NCBI GenBank assembly: GCA_037349315.1
Contig: JBAIAC010000007.1
Location: 50,121,001 to 50,185,000, forward strand
Origin: Chelydra serpentina
Taxonomy: Eukaryota; Chordata; Testudines; Chelydridae
DNA length: 64,000 nucleotides
Direction of reading: 5' to 3'
Below the pieces are notes generated by a model. It had not been told where the DNA came from. It saw nothing but the letters and a program-made list of their open reading frames with translations, and ran no database searches. The position numbers and the translations under genes were made by a program. Numbering within the stretch: position 1 is the stretch's first letter; the number at the start of each line of letters is the position of its first letter. This document shows, in pieces, positions 23,150 through 34,734 of this stretch.

Positions 23150-23345
23150 TGATGAGCACCATAGAAAAACCCATTAGGAAATTAATAATTGTGTATTCAA
23201 TGCAGGGTTTGGATGATGCGTAGTAAATAAGGCCACACATGATTAAGATAAAATGAAATATTGATTATATATTCGGTGAGCACTGTCCATCCTGTATACT
23301 GAGGCAGAAGTCCTGTGGGAAAAAAAATGTGTTCATGTAATTAAA
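23150..23345 (+). repeat. Old repeat continuing past the hAT
   Basis: TTCAATGCAGGGTTTGGATG, GTAAATAAGGCCACACATGA and AGCACTGTCCATCCTGTATA line up with 16350-16480. This gives a natural empty-site comparison for the hAT insertion. Confidence 0.55.
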
Positions 23346-23384
23346 GATGGTATCATAATGCATACAGCTGGGGCTGGGATTGGG

Positions 23385-23475
23385 AGTGCAAATTAAGGTT
23401 GTACAGACAACCTTAATTTTGGCCTTTTCCAAACTTTTGAGTGCATGACTTACAACCTTAACATTTACCTCCCAA
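23385..23475 (-). repeat. Inverted copy of the 21753 repeat end
   Basis: CCAAACTTTTGAGTGCATGA is the reverse complement pattern of the block at 21753-21795. A small perfect hairpin ATTAAGGTTGT-acag-ACAACCTTAAT lies at about 23392-23417. Confidence 0.5.
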
Positions 23476-23779
23476 ATTAAAACACTGTCAGTTGTTTTAT
23501 GGATGTTCTCATCATGTAAGTAGGCCATCTTAAAAATAAAATGGCTTTAGGTTTTTCATTATTTGATACAGAAAACTGAGAGCTAGAAAAATAAATTGAT
23601 ACAATGTTAACCATAACCTCATTGTTTCTCAGAGGCGGGTCAAAACATTTGCTGTATACAAATATCTTGTAATTTTTTTCTGTTCTATTTTGTTTCAAAC
23701 ATTGATAACATTATTAGAAATGTATTTCAAAACTAAAATATAACAAATGTTTACTACCACAAATGCTTATATTTAACAG

Positions 23780-23915
23780 GTTGTCACCTACTTGGCTGGT
23801 TGTGGACTGCAGAGCTGCCCTATGCTGGTAGCTAAAGGATATCCTGACATTGGATGGAATCCAATAGAGGGTGAACGTTACCTATCATTCTTAAGATTTG
23901 CTGTCTTTGTTAACA
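23780..23915 (+). CDS. RYR3: RYR3 exon 5 of window
   Basis: This exon has 45 codons plus one base between an aacag acceptor and a gtaagt donor. It reads [20 protein letters not shown], then [20 protein letters not shown] and AVFVN. The [14 protein letters not shown] block is an invariant landmark of ryanodine receptors in helical domain 1. [16 protein letters not shown] and FVN fit RYR3 rather than RYR2. The next exon completes a serine codon, giving NSESVEEN. Confidence 0.97.
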
Positions 23916-24164
23916 GTAAGTTTAAATTTTTGGCATCTTGATTATCTCAAGAGGTGTTTTCTTAAATGTTTTAAGAAAAGCTCATTTTTTACACATTTTT
24001 CCATCAGTAAAATCTAAATCTTTGAGTTATTTAAAGTATACTATCTCTTTATAAATGTAAGTTACTAGTGTATTCCTTCCTTTATGTAATTATTAGCATC
24101 TTCATGATTGTTATTTAATTATTTTTTCTTATATCACACATTTCAATGCTCTTGCAAACTTTAG

Positions 24165-24340
24165 TTATTTAATAAAGTCTGGCAACACCTTCTTAAGGTA
24201 GGTAAATAAAATTATATGCATTTTAGTGGTGGGTGAACTGAGGTGCCGAGAGGTTAATGACTTACAGGGTTCCAGGACACAGCAATGTCTATATTGGAAA
24301 TGCACAGTCCTGACTTCTAGCAACTGAACCACATTAATGT
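24165..24340 (-). mobile_element. MIR-type SINE
   Basis: A reverse-strand MIR pattern: CACCTTCTTAAGGTAGGTAA, TGGTGGGTGAACTGAGGTGC, CGAGAGGTTAATGACTTACA and GGTTCCAGGACACAGCAATG. Confidence 0.7.
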
Positions 24341-24699
24341 TATCACTATGAGAGTTACACACTTATGTCAAAGTGTAACTGTGCCACTTTGTGTTACAAA
24401 GTGCAGAATTATATTATAATGTATCACAATGAAGTATTTTTGTGTGAGTTTAGTGTTTGTGAAATATGCTGGATAAAGAGTATTGAAGAATTTAGTCTTC
24501 TCTTCTTCCTGTTGCCTGCTAATGTACCTTAATCCTGAAATGAAGAAACAAACTCTAGAAGAGAAAAAGTAGTTCCTTCTCAATGTTCATTCATTTCTTG
24601 GCACCTTGGCTGAGACTGCTGATGAGGTTCACAGATAGCAGTTGGCACTTGAGAATATTTCTATACTCCATGCTTCTTTAGGCAGCATGTAGTGTACAT
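24341..24699. other. Intronic stretch, nothing recognised
   Basis: No gene or element recognised. Confidence 0.4.
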
Positions 24700-25020
24700 A
24701 AACATAGCTCCCCCAGCGCAGGTATGAATAGCAGCATTGACTGGGGGAGGCCTGGCTTAGGTGAGTAAAGACATGCCCAAGTACACACCCTACATACCCG
24801 AGCTGTGCTTACCATCTACACTGCTATTTTTTAGCAATGTAGCGTCCCACTACTTCCTTGCTGATGGAGCCCTTCCTCGCTGGAGGGAAAGACAGGCACT
24901 GGGAAAAGACATTGTCAGTTCCCCATTGCTGGAGCCCTTCTCCTCAGCAGGGAAAGACTGCAGAAGTGGGGAAAGGCTCTGACAGGGGGGAGGCAGTGGG
25001 GAAAGGCTCGGCTGTTTAAA
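24700..25020. repeat. Repeat with internal tandem unit
   Basis: A unit similar to CTGATGGAGCCCTTCCTCGC and GGGAAAGACAGGCACTGGG recurs at about 24860, 24928 and 24960-25015 (GGGAAAGACTGCAGAAGTGG). The class is unknown; it is probably part of a MITE. Confidence 0.4.
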
Positions 25021-25794
25021 TGTAATGTAAGTATTCCTTACAAATTTTAAATGTTCATTAACTATACAATGGAAAGAAACTCACTGATTAAAATCTGACA
25101 GGGTATAATTTTGTTGATCTTGTTTATTATAATATTAGATCACTAATCATACTAGTGCAAAGTTTGATGTCATGCACAAGAGGTTAAAATGAACAAAAAG
25201 GATCAGTTCAGTTGTAAGCACAGTAATAGTTCAATGTGCCAATTGTCCAAAATCTGGTCTTAGTGGCCATACCAAGTTGGGGCTGGGAGCAGTGCTAAAG
25301 CTTATAAGGTCTGCTGATCACACTGATATCAGATTCAAACCTGGAGCCCAGTCTTGAAGTTTTTGTTCTGTCCTTACTCAGGCAAAATAACCATTGTTAT
25401 AACTGGGAGCTTTGCCCAAATAAGGATTTCAAGGTTAACCCTCAGATATTAATAACAATCGTGATTTTTTTTTATTTCATCACTTGATATGGCAAACCAT
25501 AAAGATAAAAAAGGAAATGCTGAAGGCTAATTTCAATAAGTGTCTCAAAAGTACAAATAACCCTGCTCCCCAAAAGTCCCCAAATAATCTACCTCTCCCA
25601 CCGTCACCATATAAAAATGACTAAAATATAAAAAATATACAGTAAATACGATGTTCAAATCAAAAGAATATAGAAAATAACATTTTTAGAATTCAGACAT
25701 TAGTACAAAATACAAACTGAAACATTACAATAAAAATTCCAAACCTTATTGAAATTACCAGCAAACAAATCCAAGAAGAAAGCCCTAAGCCAAT
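25021..25794. other. Intronic stretch, nothing recognised
   Basis: AT-rich, with no coding or repeat feature recognised. Confidence 0.4.
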
Positions 25795-25965
25795 GAAGCG
25801 ACCGAGAGTCCTGTGGCACCTTATAGACTAACAGACGTATTGAAGCATAAGCTTTCGTGGGTGAAAACCCACTTCATCGGATGCATGCAGTGGAAATGTC
25901 CAGAGGCAGGTCAGTCTGGATCTACAGATCCAGACTAACAGGGCTACCCCTCTGATACTAAGCCA
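25795..25965. mobile_element. Penelope-like retroelement fragment
   Basis: AGAGTCCTGTGGCACCTTAT, AGACTAACAGACGTATTGAA, GCATAAGCTTTCGTGGGTGA and CACTTCATCGGATGCATGCA form the well-known terminal text of a reptile repeat that I take to be Penelope-like. It ends with a perfect 22-base hairpin region at 25914-25935 and CTAACAGGGCTACCCCTCTG. Confidence 0.6.
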
Positions 25966-26629
25966 ATGAAGGGTCAAACCAACAAAGTGCGAAAATATTA
26001 AATAAATTACTGACCCCTTATAAGAATCTTCAGTTTTCAAGTGATAGAGAAATGTTTTTCCACTTTTTTTTTCATTATTTTTTTATTACCTTGGAATAGA
26101 GTGATCCTCTTGTGAACCACTTACACTTACAATCTCCCATCATCCTCAGTTTGGCCTAGTGATCCTGCAATGTGGGGCAAACTGAAAACATTTGTTAATC
26201 ATAACATAGTGATTCTCATTGGGGTGTAAATTCTGGGGAGCCAGCAAGCCCTAGAACTTCAAAAATATTTTGAAAGTACCACATGCAGCTCAGGATCTAC
26301 AGCTATCTGACATATGGTTAGAGACTCCAGTTTTAATGCTATATACTGTGTTGTAGTTCTGTAACTATGAAATAGTGGATGTGTTGAGTCTCCCTTGAGT
26401 TCTTTTTCCCCCAATATTAAATATTTTCACTTTTAATTTGTGATGTGTATCATAAACAGTATCACTTTATCCTGTGTTCATAGTCAATATCTGATTGGCA
26501 TATCTCCTTCCGATAGCATCTCACTGTATTACTTCTCATCACATTGTCTTTTTGCTGTGGAAGTTTTGTCCTGGATATTCTGTGTACACTTGAAGCTAGC
26601 TAGCATCATCAATTCAAACTCCTAGAGGG
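25966..26629. other. Intronic stretch, nothing recognised
   Basis: No gene or clear repeat. Confidence 0.4.
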
Positions 26630-26850
26630 AACCAGTAGTTAGAGCTGTAGTGTGAGTGAGGACTTCTGGGTTCTATCTTTGCCGCTGCCACTGACCCACT
26701 CTGTGATTTGGGGCACTTAACCACTCAACCCCCATGTGTACCAAATAACCTACCTGTAAAATGGGTAAAAATAATACTTACTTACCTCATAGAGGTTTTG
26801 TGAAGCTGAATTAATAGTTGTAAATTTCTTTGTTATCCTCAAATGAAAGG
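26630..26850 (+). mobile_element. MIR-type SINE
   Basis: A plus-strand MIR pattern: AGTTAGAGCTGTAGTGTGAG, GGACTTCTGGGTTCTATCTT, CTGTGATTTGGGGCACTTAA and CTACCTGTAAAATGGGTAAA. Confidence 0.75.
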
Positions 26851-26942
26851 CTTTATATAAAGACACATTTCCACTGATACTACGAACAAAGGTGTAATGC
26901 AGGATATTTTGAAAATATGTTCTAACTATAAGCATAATTAAG

Positions 26943-27098
26943 TGCTGGAATAGGCTTTCAAGGCAGGCTGTGGATTTCCCATCACTGGAGGTTTTTAAGA
27001 ACCAGTTTCACAAACCCCTGTCAGGGATGGTCTAGGTATACTTAGTCCTTCCCCAGCATGGAGGAAGAACTAGATGACCTCGCAAGGTCCCTTTTCAG
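26943..27098 (+). mobile_element. CR1 LINE 3' fragment
   Basis: GTGCTGGAATAGGCTTTCAA, TCACTGGAGGTTTTTAAGAA, CTGTCAGGGATGGTCTAGGT and TAGATGACCTCGCAAGGTCC are the CR1 3' untranslated text. The copy is old and lacks the terminal 8-mer repeats. Confidence 0.8.
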
Positions 27099-27300
27099 CA
27101 CCTGCAGGTTCCAGTGACTTCAATGAGAGTTGCAGGTGTTCAGCACTTCTGTAAATCAGACTGTTAATCTTCCTCTGCCTGAATTTCTCATTTATAAAAT
27201 AAGGATAATACAACTTTACTACTTCAGAGGGGTGTTGCAAAGATAAATTAAAAATATTTGAGTTACTGAGATACAAGCATCATAGAAATGCCTATAAATA
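27099..27300 (+). repeat. Old repeat with MIR-like tail
   Basis: TTCAGCACCTGCAGGTTCCA facing GGTGTTCAGCACTTCTGTAA, then TTTCTCATTTATAAAATAAG, belongs to the same old family seen at 15140 and 22035. Confidence 0.5.
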
Positions 27301-28814
27301 CATTCAATTTAATACTGGGCTAAAGTAATGCCTGGTGTAAGCAGATGCAACTCCCACGGAGATCTCCAGGCCAAATTCATCATTGAGTTAGACTGTGGCA
27401 TAGGTTACAGTGGGCTGTAAGACGTTAAGTGGTACAGCTTGCACCTATTTGGTATTCAGTGGTCATACAAACCAAGTAAAACGTACATGCTAAAGGGGCC
27501 AAAAACAGGAGTATAGCAACAATTGCAACCCGTGAGAAGTTGTAAAAAAAAATTTAGACCTAATTAATTCTGGGTGTAATTTCATTGGGCTACACTAGGG
27601 ATGAATTTGTTCTCCCTGTTTTAAGATAGAGCTTTCCTTTCCACACACCTCTAACTTATAGTCATATGTAAATTGCTTTGCCTTTCACAAGCCCACTTTC
27701 ACCTCCAGTTTAAGTAAGTAATATAAACCCCACATCTTTTACCACAAATTCTATAACCTAGGAAATATCACTTAACGGGGAGAAACAGAGCATTATCCAC
27801 CAAAGGAGGTGGATGAAGCATTATCACTTCTCTCATTCAAGAACAGGTTAGATACATGTTCAGGAGATAAACTATTCAGGCAAAACTGTGTCAGTAGTTT
27901 TCTTTTAATAAAATTGTAATGTAATTTTATTTGCATTTGGCGTCTGATTTTGCAACCGGTATGCATACAATCCCACACCCCCTCCCCACTGACTCCAATG
28001 GGAGATATTCAAGGCTGCAGAAACATCAGGTGTTTGGTGTGCAGCTAAATATTATAAAGTGTTCTGAATAAAAATGTCTAAGGGTATTAGTTTTGTTGAG
28101 TCATTGAAATGGCCATGGAAAGTGTTGCTTGTATTATGTTCACTATGTAATTCAGCTTTACAGAAGTATTCGCTTAACCATTCCAACTAAATCAAACCAG
28201 AAATTTTTACATAAATGCCTGTAAGTGTACATTTTACCTGCAGTGCGAAACTAGATGGTGTTATAAAATGAAAGCAGGCAGGATCTATTCCAAGGCAGAG
28301 CTATGACTGTGATTTAAAGTAGAATGGGGCAAGATTAAGAAATACTTAATCTGAGCTATAATATGCATTATATGTAGAAATTGAGAAGGATTGTATTTAA
28401 AGCCTTCATATAGCAAGCAAAACATATTTATCTCTACCTAAACATATACTGAAAATAATTTAAGATACTTTTTACTGCCGTTAAATTACCGTGTCTAGAG
28501 GCAGATGTATCAGTCCTTGGTGTATTTGACATACACTGAAATAATATCACTTTCTTTCATGAAAAACACTGGCCATTTAGAACAATTAATCTTTTGATTG
28601 TGGGGGATTGCACTGAGTTTTATACAATCTTAATGTGAGGGAGCCTGTTAAGTTAGTATTTATCCTTGTATCAGTGCAGCATTGTCCCCTGTAGTATATT
28701 TTCTAAATCTTTAAATGAATGCTTCCAGGGACTGGTAATCAGGTATTTAAGTTTTATGATTGATCCAGGTCACTAGTGGGAATATTGGCCCTGGTCGGCA
28801 ATGAACAGAAAATT
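27301..28814. other. Intronic stretch, nothing recognised
   Basis: No gene seen. Weak short palindromic repeats of the reptile type occur near 27360-27610. Confidence 0.4.
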
Positions 28815-29159
28815 TTTCTTTGAGTGATTGCACATATGCATTTCATTCTTGGTGTATGTGTGCCCCATGCACAGTAGTCAGAAATTTTTATTTCAGTGGT
28901 ACCCATCAGGATGGCTTGAGCACCCTCTGCTGTCGCACCCTACTAAACTCCAAAATAAAGGGCCCAACTGCCCCAGAGCCCCCTCAGTCCCTTCTTACCA
29001 CCTGTGATAGTTGTTGGAATTTCATGGTTTGCCTTAACAAGTGCTCTTGTGAATAGTTATCTTTTTTTATAGTTGCTTAGTACTTAGTAAGTGTTAGTTT
29101 ACTTTTAGTGTTCTTTTTCAGTTCCCAGATCTGGGGTTTCTGTTTCTTGGTACTGAGGG

Positions 29160-29690
29160 ATGCCTTGGTCACCCTGCTTCAAGTCCTGTGTCTTTTGTTT
29201 TGGGCCAATGTCCGGCAGTGAACCACACTCAAACTGCTTGAAATGCTTGGGGGAAGCTCATATTCAGAATCATTGCCAGATTTGCAAGAACTTTAAGCCA
29301 AAGACTAAAGACAGAGAAGCTAGGCTAAAGTTTTTGCTCCTGGAGGCAGCCCTGAGATTTCTGTCAGAGCCTAGCTGTCCTGACTCGGCATCAAGTGCTT
29401 TGGGATTGGTTAGGAGTGTGCCTCTTATACTGCCTGAGATTTGGCACAACTTGCCCTCTCCAGTGCCCAAGAAGAGGCATGAGTCCTCTAGACAGACCAC
29501 CAAGAAAGGAAAGCTGCTGGCAACCAAATCCTCTAAGCATGGGGAGAAGAGTAGAGTACAACCAAAATCCAAGCACTCCTCTTCTCAGGTGGTGTTGAAA
29601 CCAGCACCATTGGCTCCAGCACTGAGGCAGGCGCTGTTGCGTCTGGGGCCTGAAGATGTGCCTTCTACATTTGTGACCACAATGACTTGA
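29160..29690 (+). pseudogene. DIRS gag-like ORF, copy 1
   Basis: An open frame of 176 codons. The start has a cysteine/histidine pattern (CVFCFGPMSGSEPHSNCLKC, then GEAHIQNHCQICKNFKPKT), typical of the N-terminal part of DIRS gag. A basic, serine-rich tail follows (KKRHESSRQTTKKGKLLATK). It ends at a stop after VTTMT. It is the best preserved part of this copy. The gag call is from family knowledge and not from a search. Confidence 0.65.
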
Positions 29691-30424
29691 GCCCATCTTG
29701 GTACCGACCATGCTGGAGGCATTTGCAGCAGTTAGAGGTCTGCTGAGTCTATCGGTACCTGTGTCCCTGGTGGTGCAGGAAACCACGCTCCTGGTACTGG
29801 CAGACAGAGGTGGGCCAGTACTGCAGCAACCTCCTTGGCCTCAGATTTTATGCACCATTGGTGCCATGCAATGTTAGCTGCTTTACACTCTTTACTGACT
29901 CGGCACCCATTCTCCAGCATAATTGGGAGCCCTCCCGCTGCCTTGGTCAGCAGAGAGTGATTCGTCCTTCTCTCAATTGGAGATTTGTTCCTATGTTTCC
30001 CAGCCTCAAAGCCAGTCATGCTACTCCCCACTCAGCATACCTGGGGTTGCCTCAAGCTGCAATGGCCAAGAGTTACTGGGGCCCACCACCCATCCAATGA
30101 TTCTTTTGGAATCTGAAGATTCCCCTTAGTTTCCAAGTCATACATGAGGCATTCCTGCTCTGTCTCCTCAGAGAGGCACAGGGAGTCTACTCACCAGACG
30201 CTGCCTGTTCCTGAGTCCGGTTCTGGGCCCGGTGGTGAGCATGAAGTGGTGGTTCAGGAGAAGTCTGCTGGACAGCTTATGGAGTAGGAGCAGCCTCAAC
30301 CTGTGCTGGCTTCATTGTCCTCCTCCCCTAGTGAGGCGGTTTCCTCGGGAGACGTCTTATCCCCTTCTGATGATTATAGAGCTCACTTGCTTAATGTGTG
30401 TGAAGGTGTTCATTGTGTCCACCC

Positions 30425-30800
30425 TCAGCTTTCGTTGACATTGGTGACAGATGCATCTGTTCTGGGTTGGGGTGCTCATCTGGGTCCCTCCAAACTCAGA
30501 GTTTATGGTCCTCACAAGACATGTCTCTACACATCAATATCAGGGAGCTAAAGGTTATCTGCTAGTATGCCTGTTTTTCCTATCTCCGGTCCAGGGAAAA
30601 AGCCTGTTTGTTGTCACAGACAACACAGCAACAATGTTTTACCTCAACAGGCAGGGAGGAGCCTGCTCTTCCCCACTTTGTCAATAGGCCATTCACCTCT
30701 GGAACTTTTGCTCTGCCAGTTAAATCAATCTTGAAACCTCTTACCTTCCAGGATGCAGAGTGAGTTTGCAGATAATGGAAGCAGATTGTTTACAAATCAC
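30425..30800 (+). pseudogene. DIRS RNase H remnant, copy 1
   Basis: The segment LTLVTDASVLGWGAHLG begins the RNase H fold, with the first catalytic aspartate in TDAS. After a frame change come the REL and TDNTATMFYLNRQGGA parts with the other acidic residues. The shift near 30545-30600 and later stops disable it. Confidence 0.7.
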
Positions 30801-31199
30801 CCCAAGTGGTCTTTCTGCCTGGATGTAGCCAGGTACATTTTACAGCAGTGAGGGAATCCCCAGATAGATGGTTCACAACCAAAACTAACAGGAAATGCCA
30901 TCAGTTTTGTTCTGTACAAGGTTGCATTCCGGGTTCCATCACAGACACTTTCCTACTACCCTGGTCGAACAACTCTGCTATGCTTTTCCTCCAATTCCAC
31001 TCCCATGCAGAGAGTTACTAAAGATCACGTGGGACCATGCCTGGGTTATACTGATAGCCGCAGCACTGGTTCTCCACTCTCATGAATCTATCGGAGAGAC
31101 TCTGATTTCACTTCCTATGGACCCAGATGTCATTTCACAGTTTTATGGTTGGCTGTTCCATTCAAACCTGCAGGCACTTCATTTGGTAGCCTGGATGGC

Positions 31200-32210
31200 T
31201 AAATCCTAGAGAGGCGTCTTGTTTGGAGCAAGTTTGGGATGTCTTGTTAAATAGCAGAAAGCCGTCCACCAGGGCTACTTATATTTCAAAATAGAAGCAA
31301 TTTTCCTTCTGGTCTCATCAATGCGAAGTTTTGCCAATGCAGTACTCAATCCAGCATGTCCTGGACTATTTATTGTTCCTAAATATCAAGGTTTGGTGAT
31401 TTAGTTCTATCAAGGTCCACTTGGCAGCAATATCAGCTTTCCATCCTCACATGGACAGCTGTGCCATATTTTCTAATGCTATGTCCATCAGACTTTTGAA
31501 AGGCTACCCACAGATGAAGGAACCTGTTCCTCTCTGGAACTTGAACTTAGTTTTGTTTAAGCTTACGGGGCCTCATTTAGCAATGTGCTTCTTACTTACA
31601 CCTGTCAATGTGAGTGGCTCTTTTTGGTAGCCATCACTATGGCCTGGATGGTTGTTGAGCTGCATGCTCTGATGTCTGAACTGCCTTATACAATTTTTTT
31701 GAAGGATAAAGTATATCTATGCCCTCATCCAAGATTTCTCTCTAAAGTGATATCTAACTTTCAGTTAGTAAACCACTTGATTTACTTTCCTAAAACAGAG
31801 ATGAGCAATGCCTGCACAGCCTAGATGTTAGAAGGGCTTTGGTGTTCTACATAGAACTAAACAGTACTATTTGTCAGCCCAACTATTTGTGGTCATGGCA
31901 GATGGGATGAAAGATCTCCCAATCTCTTCACAAAGAATTTGATCATGGATGATAGCTTCTTGTGTTCATGTATGTTATGTCCTGACTGGCATTTCTCCAT
32001 CAAGCAGAGTAACTGCTCATTTGACAAGATCTCAAGTGGCTTCGACAGCATTTCTTGTGCATACCCCTTTCCAGGAAATTTGTAGAGAGGCTACCTGATC
32101 TTCAGTCAACACCTCTGCATCCCGTTATGGCATCACTCAGTACTCTAGAAACTATGCTAAATTTGAGCGAGTTGTACTGCAAGCTGTGTGCACATTGACT
32201 CCGATCCCAC
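31200..32210 (+). pseudogene. DIRS tyrosine recombinase remnant, copy 1
   Basis: Split frames show AISAFHPHMDSCAIFSNAMS, FLVAITMAWMVVELHAL and, near 32000, AHLTRSQVASTAFLVHTPF. The HxxR box (AHLTR) and a later tyrosine in SRYGITQYS are kept. The first catalytic arginine, expected near VELHAL as SARRVSELHAL in relatives, is lost. It is inactive. Confidence 0.7.
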
Positions 32211-32299
32211 CATCTGCTTTATAGCTTGTGAGTCTTCAAGTGTGGAATGCTCATGTGCAATAACTCAAGAAAAAATAGTTACTAAACTTCTATGACTGT

Positions 32300-32590
32300 T
32301 GTTCTTCGAGATGTGTTACACATGTTCAATCCACGACCCACCCATCTACTTCTGTGCATTGGGGTTGTCCAGCAAAAAGGAACTGAGGGGACTCTGGGAT
32401 GGCTGGGCCCTTTATACTTGGATGCATTGGCCCACAATGGCAGAAACGCCCTCTGCCATTGTGGACCAATGCATCCAAGTGTAAAGGGCCCAGCCATCCC
32501 AGAGGAATGAATGACTGTTTCCAGTGACTGTGCTGGCCACACACATGCCAAGAGTGGAATGGACATGTGCAACACATCTCAAAGAATAGC
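32300..32590. repeat. Terminal palindrome of DIRS copy 1
   Basis: The outer arms are TTCGAGATGTGTTACACATG and its inverted partner CATGTGCAACACATCTC. The centre is a long hairpin whose arms, about 50 bases each (about 32394-32451 and 32454-32503), share GGCTGGGCCCTTTATACTTG. This is the internal complementary/terminal repeat structure used by DIRS elements. Confidence 0.75.
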
Positions 32591-33071
32591 AATGACAGAA
32601 GGTTAGTAACCATTTTTGTTACTTTCTAGTGCTGGATTAATTATTTAAGTGAAATGAGTTCTCAGTCCATTTCCTGCATGAACACTTCAGAAGCTACTAC
32701 CACAATTGCTGCCTTTGTTGGCAGTCTCAGAAGAGAGGGCAAAGACAGAAGTAGTCATGGAAATGAATTCCCTTGGCATCCCTAGAAGTCAATCTTCAAG
32801 GTTGAAGTTGTTGAACTTTGGCCAAGGCAGTTTGCAGGAGTTTACACTGTCATTCCCTGTATAATAACTGCTCTTTGATTAAGTAGAAGATTTATATCTG
32901 GTGCTGTAAATTTAGCATTTTTCAAAAAGTTTCTCTCTCTCTCTCTCTCTCTAATTTTATGTTCTGTAAAATTTAGGGAAAAATCCAAACTATTCATAAA
33001 TTAGTGGTTGCCTTTCAGAAGAAGTGTATTGGCTTTTATATGAGAGGCTAACGTGTCCTGTTGATCTTTAG
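32591..33071. other. Intron before exon 6, with (TC)n
   Basis: Contains a TC dinucleotide run at about 32930-32952. Otherwise unrecognised. Confidence 0.45.
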
Positions 33072-33252
33072 GTGAAAGTGTTGAGGAAAATGCTAGTGTT
33101 GTTGTCAAGCTCCTTATTCGACGCCCAGAATGCTTTGGGCCAGCTCTTAGAGGAGAAGGAGGAAATGGTTTGCTGGCAGCTATGCAAGGCGCTATTAAGA
33201 TCTCAGAGAACCCAACTCTTGACCTTCCATCTCAGTGCTATAAAAGAGAAGT
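33072..33252 (+). CDS. RYR3: RYR3 exon 6 of window
   Basis: This 181-base exon (tttag acceptor, gtaagt donor) begins with two bases of a split serine codon and ends with two bases of a valine codon. It codes [20 protein letters not shown], then [17 protein letters not shown] and [20 protein letters not shown]. The last part is the variable linker where paralogues differ in length. A cysteine stands where I recall glycine in mammalian RYR3 (PSQGYKRE). The exon lies between two DIRS retroelements, 0.5 kb after the first and 1.2 kb before the second. Confidence 0.96.
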
Positions 33253-34410
33253 GTAAGTAAACGTATATGCTATTTTGGAAAATGCTGATGTTTCATTAGC
33301 TGAATTATTAATCTTGTATACTAAGGTAGTACCTAATGACTAACCATGTTTACCTCATTGTGCTAGGCACTGTATAGACAGAGAGCAGCAGACAGTCCTT
33401 ACCTCAAAGAGTTTACAGTGTACATTGATAAGACAGACAGAGGGGGAAGGGGGAAGGATAACACACAAGCTGAGTGAACAGTGTGATAACAGCAAGCTTC
33501 ATGTTAGCTCGATGATTGCTTTTTAGGGTGGGTTTAGTTAGGAGGGGATCAGCTAAATGGAAGGAAAAGCGAAGGGAGAGAGGACAGGGAAGGGAAAGGA
33601 GGTGTAGGGAACAGGGCAGGGAAGAGTAGGGTAGAGGAGTAGAGGTGGTGTGAAATTGAGGTGAAGAGATTGTGAGGGCTGTGAGGAACAAGAGGGTTGG
33701 AGCACACACACAGAGCCAATGAGCACTGAACTCAGAAAGTCCTGTCAAAGTTGTACGACATTCTCTGGCTGTCTGAGGGTCCCTGCCTCGACTGCTTCTG
33801 CTCTGTTCTGGAGTTTCTGACTGGTTCCTCCCTGCAGTTTTTCCCCTGAGGCCACATGGCAGGAGGAAAGAAAGGTACCTCCTAGGTCTTAGTGCCCAAG
33901 AGTGGTGCAGGTGATGTCTCCTCTGCACAGTTCTTGGATGGAGAGAGGGGTGACCCCAGCTGGCCCCATTTTACACCCTGCCCCAGCCATGATTCAATAA
34001 AATCTATGCATGATTGAATACTTCACACAGAAGAAAAGTTTTTGCTTTTGGAATTCTGAAAGAAAAGATTAAAGCTGAGGTTTTCAAAGCAGTTCAACAC
34101 ATTGAAAAATACTTGTCTAAATCCTCTAATCTGCTTTGAAAATCTCAACGTAAGAAACATCTTGAAGTTTGTCTTTCCATTGTTCTAAAGCAATGGACAT
34201 ATTTTTCTAAACCGCACTGTAGAGTAAATTTTTTAATTGGTCATTGTCACAGAATCCTCCTGTCAGCAAACTCCTATCTATGACCACACTAACATTTACA
34301 CACAGTGCAGTAGTTTTTTGACTTTACAAATCAATTAGAAGTTGATAACTCCTCTTTGATTAATGGTAGACAGCATCCTAACAACATAATTTAAGAGTAA
34401 ACAATTATTA
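33253..34410. other. Intron between exon 6 and DIRS copy 2
   Basis: About 33361-33440 holds an old interspersed repeat (GGCACTGTATAGACAGAGAG, TACCTCAAAGAGTTTACAGT). About 33530-33670 is purine-rich. The 171-codon minus-strand open frame here has no family signature and reflects low complexity. Confidence 0.45.
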
Positions 34411-34734
34411 TTCTTCGAGTGCTTGCTCATGTCCATTCCACATTAGGGATGTGGGCTTGCCTCAGCAGTATCCATAGGGGACCGGCTCTGGCACCCTTTG
34501 GAGTAGTGCCCGCATGGCGCAGTATAAGGGGCGTTGTCGGCTCTCCCCACCCTTAGTTCCTTCTTGCCACCAGTGACGGTGTTGGCACGTCTGCTTCTTC
34601 AGCTAGCGTTGTCTTGTTCTCTGTTCATTTGAACTCTGTAGAACTTGCTATATAGTTGTAGATAGTTGTTGTTACCCTTAGTAGTAGTTCTTGAAGTTCT
34701 CGTAGTCCTGAACAGGATTCAGCCAGGGGACCAG

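Larger units (their letters stand above)
28815..32590 (+). mobile_element. DIRS-type retroelement, copy 1 (degenerate)
   Basis: It starts near TTTCTTTGAGTGATTGCACA, has an inner repeat GTTCTTCGAGATGTGTTACA near 32302 and ends with the inverted ACATCTCAAAGAATAGC. In order it carries a gag-like region, an RNase H region and a tyrosine recombinase region, as DIRS elements do. The reverse transcriptase domain is missing between gag and RNase H. The element lies in sense orientation in a RYR3 intron. Many stops and frameshifts make it inactive. Confidence 0.82.

Noticed and set aside
33413..33928. Minus-strand open frame of 171 codons
   Set aside because: Low-complexity purine/pyrimidine-skewed intron; composition explains the openness and no domain is seen.
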